Part shown: positions 12,922 through 24,704 of the stretch, piece after piece
How positions within the stretch are numbered: the stretch's first letter is position 1
How the letters are laid out: each line of letters begins with the position of its first letter
DNA from: Arthrobacter agilis
Lineage (GTDB): Bacteria > Actinomycetota > Actinomycetes > Actinomycetales > Micrococcaceae
NCBI RefSeq assembly: GCF_006494655.1
Contig: NZ_VHIM01000010.1
Span: 47,761-111,760, forward strand
Length of the DNA: 64,000 bases
Direction: 5' to 3'
Made by a program: the position numbers and the translations under genes
Notes under the pieces: generated by a model
Databases searched by the model: none
The model's input: only the letters and a program-made list of their open reading frames with translations
Told to the model about the DNA's origin: nothing

Positions 12922-13493
12922 TGCTGTTCCCTGCCTTCGGGGGTCGATGGATCTCGGTGGGTCGTGCGGCTGGCCCCGTTCTCGGGATCAGCGGGGATGA
13001 GGGCGGCGATGGCCGCGACGAGCTGGGCCTTGTGGGCGGCATGCCGCGTCCGGAAGCCGGTGTCCACACGGCGTTCCTGACCGCTCGGGTCGGTGCCGAG
13101 GCGCCACGTCACGACGACGAGCCCCTCCTTCTCGACGAACTTGCCGGTCATGCCGGCGGCCAGCTGCACCGAGAGGAGCTGCTCGCGTGGCACGAAGACG
13201 GCGCGGGCGCCGGTCCGGGTGAACAGGACGCCGTCGGGGTGGACGGAGGCGACGGCGTTGCCGCGCAGGCCGAGGCCGTGCACGGCGATGCGGTCCAGCC
13301 AGTCCCCGGCCGTCGTCGTGGCGACGTACTGGCCGTCCGCCTCGTACAGCACGCGTCCCGCGTCCGCCGGCACGTCCGGCGGCGGGGGGACGTCGGACTG
13401 GCGTCGCAGCCGGTTCCGCCAGCCGAGGGCCATCAGCGCGACGATCACCAGGACGATGGCGACGGTCATCAGGACCCAGCCTAGATATTCCAC
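12918..13493 (-). CDS. Membrane-anchored PH-like domain protein of the pyr operon
   Basis: 191-aa protein with one N-terminal transmembrane segment (about residues 5-25, [19 protein letters not shown]) followed by a cytoplasmic beta-rich domain resembling bacterial PH-like domains. A protein of this kind sits between pyrC and carA in many actinobacterial pyr operons; its role is not established. It overlaps pyrC by 13 bases upstream and carA by 4 bases downstream, so it is coexpressed with pyrimidine synthesis. Confidence 0.85.
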   Translation of the reverse strand: MEYLGWVLMTVAIVLVIVALMALGWRNRLRRQSDVPPPPDVPADAGRVLYEADGQYVATTTAGDWLDRIAVHGLGLRGNAVASVHPDGVLFTRTGARAVFVPREQLLSVQLAAGMTGKFVEKEGLVVVTWRLGTDPSGQERRVDTGFRTRHAAHKAQLVAAIAALIPADPENGASRTTHRDPSTPEGREQQ

Positions 13494-14871
13494 GCCGCAT
13501 CCTCTCCATCGACGGCCGTCGCCGGCACCTGGCCCCGGCGAGGTGTCGAGAGGTGGCCGTCGAGAACGGTGGGGTGTCCCTCAAAGAAGGTCGCCCGCAC
13601 ACGGCCGGGCAGCTCGAGGCCCCGGAACGGACTGTTGCGGCCCTTCGTCGCCATGGTGGTGGGGTCGACCGTCCAGCGGGCGGCAGGGTCCACGAGGATC
13701 AGGTTCGCAGGCTCGCCGACGGCGAGCGGGCGGCCCTGGTGGTCCAGCCGTCCGATGCGCGCGGGTGTTACGGAGGTGACGCGGGCGAATCCCGCCCAGT
13801 CGAGGAGCCCGGTCTCGACCATGGTGTGCTGGACCACGGACAGGGCTGTCTCGAGTCCGGTCATCCCCATGGCCGCCTGGGCCCACTCGCATTCCTTGTG
13901 CTCGCTCGGGTGCGGCGCGTGGTCGGTCCCGACCACGTCGATGGTGCCGTCCGCGAGGGCCGCGCGGAGCGCGTGGACGTCGTCGGACGTGCGCAGCGGC
14001 GGGTTGACCTTGTAGACGGGGTCGTAGCTGCGCACGAGCTCGTCGGTCAGCAGCAGGTGGTGCGGGGTGACCTCGGCGGTCACGTCGATACCGCGGGCCT
14101 TGGCCCACCGGATGATCTCCACGGAACCGGCGGTGGAGACGTGGCACACGTGCAGCCGGGAGCCGACGTGCTGAGCGAGCAGGACGTCGCGCGCGATGAT
14201 GCTCTCCTCGGCGACGGCGGGCCAGCCGGTGAGCCCGAGGACCGCGGAGACCTCGCCCTCGTTCATCTGGGCACCCTCCGTCAGGCGGGGTTCCTGCGCA
14301 TGCTGCGCGATCACGCCGTCGAACGCCTTGACGTACTCGAGTGCCCGGCGCATGAGGACCGGGTCGTGGACGCAGATGCCGTCGTCGGAGAAGACGCGCA
14401 CCGACGCGCGCGATTCGGCCATGGCGCCGAGCTCGGCCAGGCGCTCGCCGGCGAGCCCTACCGTGACCGCCCCGACCGGACGGACCTCGACCCACCCGGA
14501 GGCGAGCCCGAGGCGGTACACCTGCTCGACGACGCCCGCGGTGTCCGCGACGGGCGAGCTGTTGGCCATAGCGTGGATCGCCGTGAAGCCGCCGAGCGCG
14601 GCGGCGCGCGAGCCGGTCTCGACGGTCTCGGCGTCCTCGCGGCCCGGCTCCCGCAGATGCGTGTGGAGGTCCACCATGCCGGGCAGGGCGACGAGGCCGT
14701 CCGCCTCGATGGTGACGGCGTCCGCGGCGGCCCCGCTCGCGGCGTCGGGGCCGCTAGCCGCGATGACACCGCCACGGACCAGGAGATCGGTGGCTTCCCC
14801 ACCCAGGGGCGAGACGCCGCGGATCAGGTACTGAGCGGGGTCGACGGCGCGGTCGGTGGTGGTGTCTGGGC

Positions 14872-14875
<4 letters not shown>
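13481..14875 (-). CDS. pyrC: Dihydroorotase
   Basis: Cyclises carbamoyl aspartate to dihydroorotate, a zinc amidohydrolase. Start is the GTG at 14875, overlapping the pyrB stop as GTGA, which gives 464 aa ([20 protein letters not shown]). Metal-binding residues are visible in [25 protein letters not shown] and VGTDHAPH, the last with the catalytic aspartate. The C-terminal beta-sandwich carries [14 protein letters not shown] and the substrate-loop-like [14 protein letters not shown]. Confidence 0.97.
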
Positions 14876-15908
<1,033 letters not shown>

Positions 15909-15912
<4 letters not shown>

Positions 15913-16496
15913 GTGCGGTCCTCGATGACGACCTCGTCGACCGCCGAGCCGCCGATCAGGTCGATCTCCGCGAGATGCACGCGCACGCGCTCGAGGGACG
16001 ACGTCGGCAGGTTCTTGCCGACGTGGTCCGCCCGGATGGGCAGTTCGCGGTGCCCCCGGTCGACGAGGACGGCGAGGCGGACCGCGCGTGGACGGCCGAG
16101 GTCCGCGAGGGCGTCGAGGCCGGCGCGGATCGTCCGGCCCGAGTAGAGGACGTCGTCGACGAGCACGACGACCTTGTCATCGATGCCCGACGGCGGAAGT
16201 TGCGTGGCGAGGGGCGAACGCGTGGGATGGCGGCGCAGATCGTCGCGGTACATGGTGACGTCCAGCTGACCCGTGATGAGGTCGGGGTCCACCGAGGGGT
16301 CCACGGCGGCGATCTTCTGGGCGAGTCGCTGGGCGAGGGGGAAACCCCTGCGCGGAATGCCGAGGAGGACGAGATCACGGGGGCCCTTGTTGGCCTCGAG
16401 GATCTCGTGGGCGATGCGCGTGAGGGCGCGGTCTATATCTGCTTCTGCGAGAACAACGCGCTTGTGGATGCCGGATTCCGAGGCAGGCACGGTCAT
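15909..16496 (-). CDS. pyrR: PyrR, pyr operon regulator / uracil phosphoribosyltransferase
   Basis: RNA-binding regulator of pyrimidine genes that can also convert uracil and PRPP to UMP. Start is the ATG at 16496 ([16 protein letters not shown], 195 aa), with GGAGGA eight bases upstream. The PRPP-binding loop reads [21 protein letters not shown]. It is the first gene of the pyr operon. I see no leader terminator upstream, so control by translational blocking, as reported for mycobacteria, is more likely than attenuation. Confidence 0.97.
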
Positions 16497-16592
16497 AACA
16501 CGCTTCCTCCTTCCCCGCCTCACTGGACGGAATTTAAAGGCTGGTTGCGGTGTCAAAAATACCACAGCACGCCGGGCCCCTAGGGTTGCAGC

Positions 16593-17897
16593 ATGGCTAT
16601 GAACACTCCCGGCCCGGGCCCGGGCCCCGGAGGCCGCCACCCGGAGGGCGGGCGGTCGCAGGATCCGCTCCGGCGCCCTCCGGACCGGTTCCAGCAGCAC
16701 GGCTGGTGGGGAACCACGACACGCCGGCAGGATCTCCCCGCGCCGGTGCACCCGGGCGGTCCCGTCCTCGAGCCCGTCTGGGCCCAGCGCACCTCACGCC
16801 GCCGGGCGGTGCTCAACGTGGTCCTCGTCATCGTCGCGGCACTCGTGGTGGCCGGCGTCATGCTGCTGATCGCACGCTCTCTCGGCCCCCCGGCCTTCCT
16901 GCTGTGCGGCGTTCTCGCCCTGATACCGCTCGCGATCTGCCTGCAGGGGCTGCGCTGGATCGACCGGTGGGATCCCGAACCTCGCGGGGCACTGCTGTTC
17001 GCGTTCCTCTGGGGTGCGGGGACGTCGGTGGCGGTCACCCTGCTCCTCGGGACCTGGGTGATCGACCTGCTCGGCGCTGCCCTGGCGACGACCTCGCCGG
17101 AGGTGATCGGCGCCGTCCTGCAGGCACCCGTCGTCGAGGAGTTCGCCAAGGGTCTCGGCGTGCTGATCCTCGTCCACACCCTTCGCAGCCACTTCGACGG
17201 ACCGGTGGACGGGATCGTGTACGCGGGTACCGTCGCGGCCGGCTTCGCCTTCACGGAGAACATCCTCTACTTCGGCGCTGCCGTCCGCGAGTCCGGCGAC
17301 GCCGAGGCCCTTGTCGGCGTGTTCATCCTCCGCGGCCTCTTCTCCCCGTTCGCCCACGTCATGTTCACGTCGCTGCTCGGTTTCGTGCTGGGATTCGCCC
17401 TGAGCCGCGGAGGTGGCACTGCGAGGATCCTCGCCGCGTTCCTTCTGGGGCTCATCCCCGCGATTGCCGGTCACATGCTCTGGAACGGCGGCACGCTCGT
17501 GCTGTTCGACGACTTCTTCCTCTTCTACCTCGTCGTGCAGGTGCCGCTCTTCATTGCCGCCGTGACCGCCGTCGTCCTGCTGCGGCGATCGGAACGCCGG
17601 CTGACGGAGACCCGCCTCGGGGACTATGCCCGGGCGGGCTGGTTCACGTGGGCGGAGGTGCAGATGCTCGCCACGATCCCCGGGCGGTCCCAGGCGCTGG
17701 CGTGGGCCGGGTCCGTGGGAGCGAGGCAGGACATGCTCGGCTTCATCCGGACCGGCTCGCGCATCGCCTACACGCGCCAGCGGATGCTCGGAGGCCGGCG
17801 CGACGCCGACTACGCGGCCGTGGAGGTCGCACTTCTCGATCAGGCCACGCTGCACCGCGAGCGGATCCTCCGCCTGGCTTCGACGTCCCGTCGCTGA
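16593..17897 (+). CDS. PrsW-family intramembrane metalloprotease
   Basis: Polytopic membrane protein related to PrsW, which cleaves anti-sigma factors in Bacillus; its substrate here is unknown. 434 aa: a proline- and glycine-rich cytoplasmic N-terminus of about 65 residues, then about eight membrane segments. Family motifs are present in order: [12 protein letters not shown] (the EE at residues 182-183), [26 protein letters not shown] and a late [13 protein letters not shown] histidine. The extra C-terminal 100 residues are soluble. It diverges from pyrR with 96 bases between starts. Confidence 0.92.
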   Translation: MAMNTPGPGPGPGGRHPEGGRSQDPLRRPPDRFQQHGWWGTTTRRQDLPAPVHPGGPVLEPVWAQRTSRRRAVLNVVLVIVAALVVAGVMLLIARSLGPPAFLLCGVLALIPLAICLQGLRWIDRWDPEPRGALLFAFLWGAGTSVAVTLLLGTWVIDLLGAALATTSPEVIGAVLQAPVVEEFAKGLGVLILVHTLRSHFDGPVDGIVYAGTVAAGFAFTENILYFGAAVRESGDAEALVGVFILRGLFSPFAHVMFTSLLGFVLGFALSRGGGTARILAAFLLGLIPAIAGHMLWNGGTLVLFDDFFLFYLVVQVPLFIAAVTAVVLLRRSERRLTETRLGDYARAGWFTWAEVQMLATIPGRSQALAWAGSVGARQDMLGFIRTGSRIAYTRQRMLGGRRDADYAAVEVALLDQATLHRERILRLASTSRR

Positions 17898-17899
17898 GC

Positions 17900-17923
17900 C
17901 CCGTCCGCCCGCGGGCGGACGGG
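17900..17923. terminator. GC-rich palindromic hairpin between prsW-like gene and nusB
   Basis: Perfect 12+12-bp palindrome (half CCCGTCCGCCCG) immediately after the plus-strand stop and 7 bases before the nusB stop on the other strand. There is no T-run, but the location between convergent genes suits a bidirectional terminator. Confidence 0.6.
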
Positions 17924-17930
17924 CCCCTGC

Positions 17931-18341
17931 TCAGGCGAGGAGTGTGGGCTTCAGCTGCTGGAGCCGGCCGAGGAGGCCGTTGATGAACTTGGGTGACTCG
18001 TCCGTGGACAGCATCTTGGCGAGCTCCACGGCCTCGCTGACAGCGACGCCGTCGGGGACGTCGTCGTTGTAGAGCAGCTCCCAGCTCCCGATCCGGAGGA
18101 TCATGAGGTCCACCGCGGGCATGCGGTCGAGGGTCCAGCCCTGCGAGTAGGTGCTCAGGAACTCGTCGATCTGCTCCTGGTGCTCCAGGACCCCCTCGAC
18201 GACGTCCACCGTGTAGTCGGCGATGACCATGTCGGTCTTCTCGCGGCGCGCGCGGATGACCTCCAGGGCCGGCATCTCACGTTGGGTGGATTCGAAGAGG
18301 ACGTCCAGGGCCCGGCGTCGCGCCTTGCTGCGTGCGCTCAC
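17931..18341 (-). CDS. nusB: Transcription antitermination protein NusB
   Basis: Binds boxA RNA with NusE (S10) in rRNA antitermination complexes. All-helical 136-aa protein; family landmarks are the N-terminal [19 protein letters not shown] and the C-terminal [18 protein letters not shown] / [15 protein letters not shown] segments. Its start overlaps the efp stop by 4 bases. Confidence 0.96.
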   Translation of the reverse strand: MSARSKARRRALDVLFESTQREMPALEVIRARREKTDMVIADYTVDVVEGVLEHQEQIDEFLSTYSQGWTLDRMPAVDLMILRIGSWELLYNDDVPDGVAVSEAVELAKMLSTDESPKFINGLLGRLQQLKPTLLA

Positions 18342-18901
18342 TCGTTGACGCGTCCCAGGTACTCGCCCGTACGGGTGTCGACCTTGACCTTGGTGCCGTT
18401 GCCGAGGAAGAGGGGCACCTGGATCTCGTGGCCGGTCTCGACGGTGGCGGGCTTGGTGCCGCCCGTGGAGCGGTCGCCCTGCAGGCCCGGCTCGGTGTAG
18501 GTGATCTCGAGCGTGACCGATGCCGGGAGTTCGACGTAGAGGGCCGATCCCTCGTGCATGGCGATGGTGGCCATCTGGCTCTCGAGCATGAAGTTCGCGG
18601 CGTTGCCGACCGTCTTGCCGGGGACCGTGATCTGGTCGTAGTCGGTGGTGTCCATGAAGACGAAGTCCTCGCCGTCCTTATACAGGTACTGGTAGTCGCG
18701 ACGGTCCACGGTCGCCGTCTCGATCTTCAGGCCGGCGTTGAAGGTCTTGTCGACCACTTTGCCGGACAGGATGTTACGGAGCTTGGTGCGGACGAAGGCG
18801 CCACCCTTGCCGGGCTTGACGTGCTGGAATTCGAGGACGTTCCAGAGGTTGCCTTCGAGCTTCAGCACAGTGCCGTTCTTGATGTCGTTCGTGGTCGCCA
18901 C
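18338..18901 (-). CDS. efp: Elongation factor P
   Basis: Relieves ribosome stalling at proline stretches. The 187-aa protein has the three beta-barrel domains; the domain I tip loop reads [17 protein letters not shown], so the modified residue position is a lysine in PGKGG. C-terminal OB domain ends [19 protein letters not shown]. No EF-P modification enzyme (EpmA/EarP) is seen in the window. Cotranscribed with nusB. Confidence 0.98.
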   Translation of the reverse strand: MATTNDIKNGTVLKLEGNLWNVLEFQHVKPGKGGAFVRTKLRNILSGKVVDKTFNAGLKIETATVDRRDYQYLYKDGEDFVFMDTTDYDQITVPGKTVGNAANFMLESQMATIAMHEGSALYVELPASVTLEITYTEPGLQGDRSTGGTKPATVETGHEIQVPLFLGNGTKVKVDTRTGEYLGRVNE

Positions 18902-19060
18902 AGGTTCACTTTCGTCGGTTTCGTACAGGTCTTCGTCGAAGACGGGAGCGGATGGGCCGGCCGAGGCGCAGCGGGCGCACGGAAGCGCGCCGAAAGTCCG
19001 TGGACCAGTCTACCCCGTGCCGGGTGGGGCACCGGCGACGCCACCGTCCGGGCGGGTGCG

Positions 19061-20179
<1,119 letters not shown>

Positions 20180-20776
20180 TCAGGTGTGCTCGTTGGTCAG
20201 GTGTGGAGGTGACGCGGTACGCGCGCCGTCGGACTGGTCGTTTCGTGCCTGTCGCGCAGGAGGCGGATCGTCCCCCGGGGGCAGTTCCTGCAGGATCGCG
20301 TCGGTGGTCCTCCGGACGGACATCCTGCGGCAGTCGATCACGACGTCGGCCAGCGCGCGGTAGACGGGCCGGCGAGCGTCGTAGAGTTCCTGCCAGCGCT
20401 CTGCCGGACGTCCCGCGAGCAGGGGCCGTGCGGAGTCACCGGTGATCCGGGGGAGCACGGTCGCGAGATCGGTGTCGAGGAACACGACGACGGCCGCGGC
20501 GAGGCGGTGCCGGGTACCCTCGTGCAGCACCGCTCCCCCGCCGAGCGAGACGACGGCGCCCGGTACGAGGGCTTCGGCGACCACGGCGGCCTCGAGGGCG
20601 CGGAACCCCTCCTCGCCGTCCCGGTCGAAGATGGCCGGGATGCTCCCGTGGCGTTCGACGATCACGCGGTCCGTGTCGACGAAGCGCGAGCCCGTGCGCT
20701 GGGCCAGCATCCGACCCACGGCGGACTTGCCCACGGCCATCGGGCCCACCAGGACCACGGGGGCGTCGTGCAGCAT
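20180..20776 (-). CDS. aroK: Shikimate kinase
   Basis: Phosphorylates shikimate at the 3-hydroxyl. 198 aa with P-loop VGPMAVGKSAVGRMLA, shikimate-binding FVDTDRVI and SLGGGAVL, and lid arginine in RPLLAG. The C-terminal 25 residues are a polar tail. The start codon shares a base with the aroC stop. Confidence 0.96.
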   Translation of the reverse strand: MLHDAPVVLVGPMAVGKSAVGRMLAQRTGSRFVDTDRVIVERHGSIPAIFDRDGEEGFRALEAAVVAEALVPGAVVSLGGGAVLHEGTRHRLAAAVVVFLDTDLATVLPRITGDSARPLLAGRPAERWQELYDARRPVYRALADVVIDCRRMSVRRTTDAILQELPPGDDPPPARQARNDQSDGARTASPPHLTNEHT

Positions 20777-21984
20777 CAGGCCCTGGCGGAGTCCAGGAAC
20801 TCCGGGATGTTCTCGAGATAGGTGCGCATGTTCCGTGCGGTCTCCGCGAGGGAGTCCCCGCCGAACTTCTCCGTGACCGCCTCGGCGAGGACCAGGGCGG
20901 TCATCGCCTCCGCAACCACCCCGGCGGCAGGCACCGCACAGACGTCCGAGCGCTGGTGGTGTGCCCGGGCGGCCGCACCGGTACTCACGTCGACGGTCCG
21001 CAGTGCGCGCGGCACCGTGGCGATCGGTTTCATGGCGGCACGGACCCGCAGCACGTCCCCGATGCTCATGCCACCCTCGATACCGCCCGCCCGGTTGCTC
21101 GCTCGGACGATCTTGCCGTCGTCGTCCCGGAGGATCTCGTCGTGGGCGGCTGTGCCGCGGCGCGCTGCCGTCTCGAAGCCGTCCCCCACCTCCACACCCT
21201 TGATCGCCTGGATGCCCATGAGCGCCGCGGCGAGCCGGGAGTCGAGCCGGCGGTCCCAGTGCACGTAGCTGCCGAGTCCTGGTGGCAGACCGTAGGCCAC
21301 GACCTCCACGACACCACCGAGGGTCTCGCCCTCCTTGTGGGCGGCGTCCACCTCGGCCACCATGGCGTCCGAGGTGTCCCGGTGGAAGCAGCGCAGCGGA
21401 TCAGTGTCGAGGGCGATCACGTCGCTCGGCCGCGGGAGCGGGGCGTCCTCGGGCACGGAGACCGAGGCTATGGAGACGGTGTGGCTGACCAGGCGGATCC
21501 CCAGGCCCTCGAGGAACTTGGCAGCGACGGTGCCGAGGGCCACGCGGGTGGCCGTCTCGCGGGCACTGGCGCGCTCCAGGACCGGGCGCGCCTCGTCGAA
21601 GCCGTACTTCTGCATGCCGGTGAAATCGGCGTGGCCGGGGCGGGGCCGCGTCAGAGGAGCGTTGCGGGCCGATGCCGCCAGCTCGGCGGCGTCCTCCTCG
21701 CCGAGGGGGTCCGCGGACATGATCTTCTCCCACTTGGGCCACTCGGTGTTGCCGACCTCGATGGCCACCGGCCCGCCCTGCGTGATGCCATGGCGCACGC
21801 CACCCAGGATGCGCACCTGGTCCTGCTCGAACTTCATGCGGGCTCCACGGCCGTAGCCGAGCCGGCGCCGCGCGAGGGCCTCCTGGATATCCGTACTGGT
21901 GATGCCGACCCCCACGGGCATACCCTCGATGATCCCGACCACGGCGGGGCCGTGCGATTCTCCTGCCGTCAACCAACGCAACAT
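20776..21984 (-). CDS. aroC: Chorismate synthase
   Basis: Converts EPSP to chorismate using reduced FMN. Start chosen at 21984 because the family begins [15 protein letters not shown]; in-frame ATGs 3 and 8 codons upstream (21993, 22008) are alternatives, and none has a strong ribosome site. Motifs: [18 protein letters not shown], and the flavin-binding [19 protein letters not shown] near the C-terminus. 402 aa, full length. Lies 32 bases after aroE. Confidence 0.97.
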   Translation of the reverse strand: MLRWLTAGESHGPAVVGIIEGMPVGVGITSTDIQEALARRRLGYGRGARMKFEQDQVRILGGVRHGITQGGPVAIEVGNTEWPKWEKIMSADPLGEEDAAELAASARNAPLTRPRPGHADFTGMQKYGFDEARPVLERASARETATRVALGTVAAKFLEGLGIRLVSHTVSIASVSVPEDAPLPRPSDVIALDTDPLRCFHRDTSDAMVAEVDAAHKEGETLGGVVEVVAYGLPPGLGSYVHWDRRLDSRLAAALMGIQAIKGVEVGDGFETAARRGTAAHDEILRDDDGKIVRASNRAGGIEGGMSIGDVLRVRAAMKPIATVPRALRTVDVSTGAAARAHHQRSDVCAVPAAGVVAEAMTALVLAEAVTEKFGGDSLAETARNMRTYLENIPEFLDSARA

Positions 21985-22016
21985 GGTTTCCATACTGCCA
22001 TGCAGCACGGCGGGGT

Positions 22017-22889
22017 TCAGCGTCGCGGGGCGCCGACCGCGTCACACATCACGGCGAGCACGGCCGCCGGGTCCTCGACGCGATCGGGGAAGAACAGCCT
22101 CACCTGTTCCACGGCCTGGTGCAGGAGCATGTCCAGACCGGGCACGATCGTCCCGCCGGCCTGCTGCCATGCGGTCGCGAGGGCGCTTGGCCACGGGTCG
22201 TAGGCGACGTCGAGCAGGGTTGCCGGCGTGGAGTAGGTCGGGTCCGCGGCGAGCTCTGCGGCCAGGGCATCGGCGGCGCGGGGTGGAAGCGTTGAGATCA
22301 CGACGTCGGCAGCGCGTAGGTGCTGCCGTGCGGAGCCCCACGGGAGGAGCCGCACCTCGATGCCCACCGCCCCGCCGATCCGCAGCAGGTCGGTTGCCGC
22401 TTCCGGCCGGCGGACGAGGACGGCGGCCGAGGAGGCTCCGAGGCGGGCGAGGCCGGCCACGGCGGCAGCCGCTGTCCCGCCTCCGCCGAGGATCACTCCA
22501 TGGGAGGGCCGACCCGCGCCGCCGGCCGCCAGCGCGTGGGCGATCCCGACGACGTCGGTGTTGTGCCCCGTCAGATGGGTCCCGGTGGGATCGACGACCA
22601 CGGTGTTCACGACACCGAGCGCGGTGGCCGGCTCGGTGGTGGTGTCGACGAGCCGGGCGACCGCGGCCTTGAGGGGCATCGTAACGGACAGGCCACGCCA
22701 CCCCCGGCCGGTCCTCACCGTCCCCAGGAAGTCCTCGATGCCGCGTTCGTCGACCTCGACGGCGCTGTACTCGCAGTCGACGCCGAGGGACCGGTAGGCG
22801 GCCCGATGCAGCAGCGGAGACTTCGAGTGGCCGATCGGCGATCCGAGGACGGCCGCCCTCGACCGTCCCTCCTCAGGCTCGGGGTGCAC
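22017..22889 (-). CDS. aroE: Shikimate dehydrogenase
   Basis: NADPH-dependent reduction of 3-dehydroshikimate. 290 aa; N-terminal substrate domain with [22 protein letters not shown] and the catalytic lysine in [11 protein letters not shown], then a Rossmann domain with [19 protein letters not shown]. The GTG start directly follows the mltG TAG, with no bases between, so translation is probably coupled. Confidence 0.95.
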   Translation of the reverse strand: MHPEPEEGRSRAAVLGSPIGHSKSPLLHRAAYRSLGVDCEYSAVEVDERGIEDFLGTVRTGRGWRGLSVTMPLKAAVARLVDTTTEPATALGVVNTVVVDPTGTHLTGHNTDVVGIAHALAAGGAGRPSHGVILGGGGTAAAAVAGLARLGASSAAVLVRRPEAATDLLRIGGAVGIEVRLLPWGSARQHLRAADVVISTLPPRAADALAAELAADPTYSTPATLLDVAYDPWPSALATAWQQAGGTIVPGLDMLLHQAVEQVRLFFPDRVEDPAAVLAVMCDAVGAPRR

Positions 22890-24113
22890 CTACTCGCAGC
22901 GTCCGGGGTTGTCGGAGCACCAGGCGTCGTACTCCGCGACGTACCGCAGGTGCTCCGCATAGGTCTCCGAGAACTTCGTCTCCGCGGTGTCCAGGTTCAC
23001 CGTCACCCAGAAGTAGAAGGGCACATCGGCGGGATTGACCGTCGCATCGATGGCCTCGTCGCTCGGGGAACCGATCGGTCCCTTCGGCAGGCCCGGGTTG
23101 GCGAAGGTGTTGTACGGATTGGAGGTGTCAGCCTTCTCCTCCTCGCTCAGCTGGTACGTCCGCTTGCCGAGACCGTAGGCGACCGTCGCATCGGACTGCA
23201 GCAGCCCGTTGGTCTCCGTGTTGCCGGGGGTGAGGCGGTTGTTGATGGATCCGGCGACCGTGGCGTAGTCACCCTCGCCGGCCTCGGCCTGCACGATGCT
23301 CGCGATCGTGAGGATCCGGTACTGCTCGCTCGGATCGGTCACGCCGTCCTGTTCGAGACGGGCCGTGGTGGCGTCCACCATCTCCGTGATGATCTCGGGG
23401 GCGGTCGCCTCGATGTCGAACCGGTACTCACCGGGGTGGAGATACCCCTCGAGTGAGAGTGCCTCGGCCGGGAGTCCGAACTGCGTCGGGTCGTCGGCGA
23501 GGGCTTCGAACTCCGCGACCGGGATACCGGTGGATTCGCTGAGGATGTCGAAGACCTCGTTCTGTCGGAGGTCGCGGGCCACTGCCGCGTAGGACACGAG
23601 CGTCGGGTCCTCGCCCAGCAGCGCTTCGGCGGCCGCGGCCGCGGGCATCTGCAGACGCATCTCGTACTCGCCCGGCTGCACCTCGCGACCCTCCGCGATG
23701 GAGCCGAGCGCCTCGATGAAGGTCTGCGAATCGGCGACGATGTCGGCGCTCTCGAGCCCGGTCCCGATGGCCAGTGCACCGGCTCCCTGGGGCACGGTGA
23801 AGACCGTCTGGTCGCCGCCCGGGCCGGCATAGTCCCGGACCTCGTTCAGCCCTAGGGCGTCCCGCAGCATGAGCGCGGCGCCGTAGACGGTTCCGGCGAA
23901 CAGCATGAGGACGACGAGCATGATCACGGTGCGCCGCAGGCGCCTGCGCTGCTTCGCCTTCGACGGCGGCTTGCGGCCACGAGGGACGTCCTGTGCGACG
24001 AAGAACTCCTCGACGGGCTCGGGGTGGTCGTGGGAGTCGTCCTCGTACTGCCCGTCGGCAGAGGGCTGTCCCTCGTCGTGGGCGGCTGTCGAATGACGCG
24101 TACGATCGTTCAC
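22890..24113 (-). CDS. mltG: Endolytic murein transglycosylase MltG (YceG-like)
   Basis: Membrane-anchored lytic transglycosylase that cuts nascent peptidoglycan and sets glycan strand length. 407 aa: acidic cytoplasmic N-terminus of about 45 residues, a basic RRRLRR stop-transfer, one membrane segment (TVIMLVVLMLFAGTVYGAAL), then the extracellular LysM-like and catalytic YceG domains. The catalytic glutamate is in ASIVQAEAGEGDYATVAGSI; NPYNTFANPGLPKGPIGSPS is the conserved substrate groove. Overlaps ruvX by 4 bases. Confidence 0.95.
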   Translation of the reverse strand: MNDRTRHSTAAHDEGQPSADGQYEDDSHDHPEPVEEFFVAQDVPRGRKPPSKAKQRRRLRRTVIMLVVLMLFAGTVYGAALMLRDALGLNEVRDYAGPGGDQTVFTVPQGAGALAIGTGLESADIVADSQTFIEALGSIAEGREVQPGEYEMRLQMPAAAAAEALLGEDPTLVSYAAVARDLRQNEVFDILSESTGIPVAEFEALADDPTQFGLPAEALSLEGYLHPGEYRFDIEATAPEIITEMVDATTARLEQDGVTDPSEQYRILTIASIVQAEAGEGDYATVAGSINNRLTPGNTETNGLLQSDATVAYGLGKRTYQLSEEEKADTSNPYNTFANPGLPKGPIGSPSDEAIDATVNPADVPFYFWVTVNLDTAETKFSETYAEHLRYVAEYDAWCSDNPGRCE

Positions 24114-24697
24114 GACTCCTGCTCCCTCCTGCTCGGCGTACTGTCCTTGATAACTGGCTCCTCGATCGGGGTCGGCAGCGGGCCCGGGGCACCCGCTGCA
24201 TCGTCCACGGGAACCGGATCCCCCACGTCCTGTCCGCGTGAACGCTGCATGTCGATGGCGTGCTGGAGTATTTCGACGGCAGCCACCTGATCCACTACCT
24301 TACGATGCTCGCGGCTGCCCAGACCAGCCGAATGCAGGGACCGGTGGGCCGATACCGTGCTCAGGCGCTCGTCGACCAGCCGTACTGACAACGGGTGGGA
24401 CTGCCGGAGAAGTTCCGCGGCGACGAGGCCCGCGTAGGTCCTGGCCATCTCCGCCGACGATCCTTCCCGGCCGGCCATGGTCTTCGGCAGTCCCACGATC
24501 ACCTGGACGACGCCGCGTTCCACGGCCTCCTGGACGAGGATGCGGACGTCGCTGTTCCGGCGCGGATCCCGCTTCAGCGTGCGGATCGGGGTGGCGAGCA
24601 TGCCGTCCCGGTCGCAGCCGGCAAGACCCACGCGTACCAGCCCGACGTCGACGCCGAGTTTCGGCCCCCGGGGATAGGACGCGGTCTCGCCGGCCAT
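24110..24697 (-). CDS. ruvX: RuvX / YqgF-type putative Holliday junction resolvase
   Basis: RNase H-fold nuclease implicated in Holliday-junction resolution or 16S rRNA 5' processing. Start placed at the ATG at 24697 (MAGETASYPRGPKLGVDVG, 195 aa), 7 bases after the alaS stop. Acidic active-site residues lie in LGVDVGLVRVGLA, VIVGLPKTMAGREG and LVDERLST. The last 45 residues form an acidic, proline-rich tail not typical of the core family. Sits in the alaS-ruvX-mltG-aro arrangement common in actinobacteria. Confidence 0.93.
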   Translation of the reverse strand: MAGETASYPRGPKLGVDVGLVRVGLAGCDRDGMLATPIRTLKRDPRRNSDVRILVQEAVERGVVQVIVGLPKTMAGREGSSAEMARTYAGLVAAELLRQSHPLSVRLVDERLSTVSAHRSLHSAGLGSREHRKVVDQVAAVEILQHAIDMQRSRGQDVGDPVPVDDAAGAPGPLPTPIEEPVIKDSTPSRREQES

Positions 24698-24704
24698 CGG
24701 GCCG

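Noticed and set aside
16497..16592. TTGACA (complement of 16551-16556) as -35 of pyrR, and a PyrR attenuator
   Set aside because: Only 14 bases separate it from the TAAATT candidate -10, too short, and no terminator/antiterminator folds are visible before the start.
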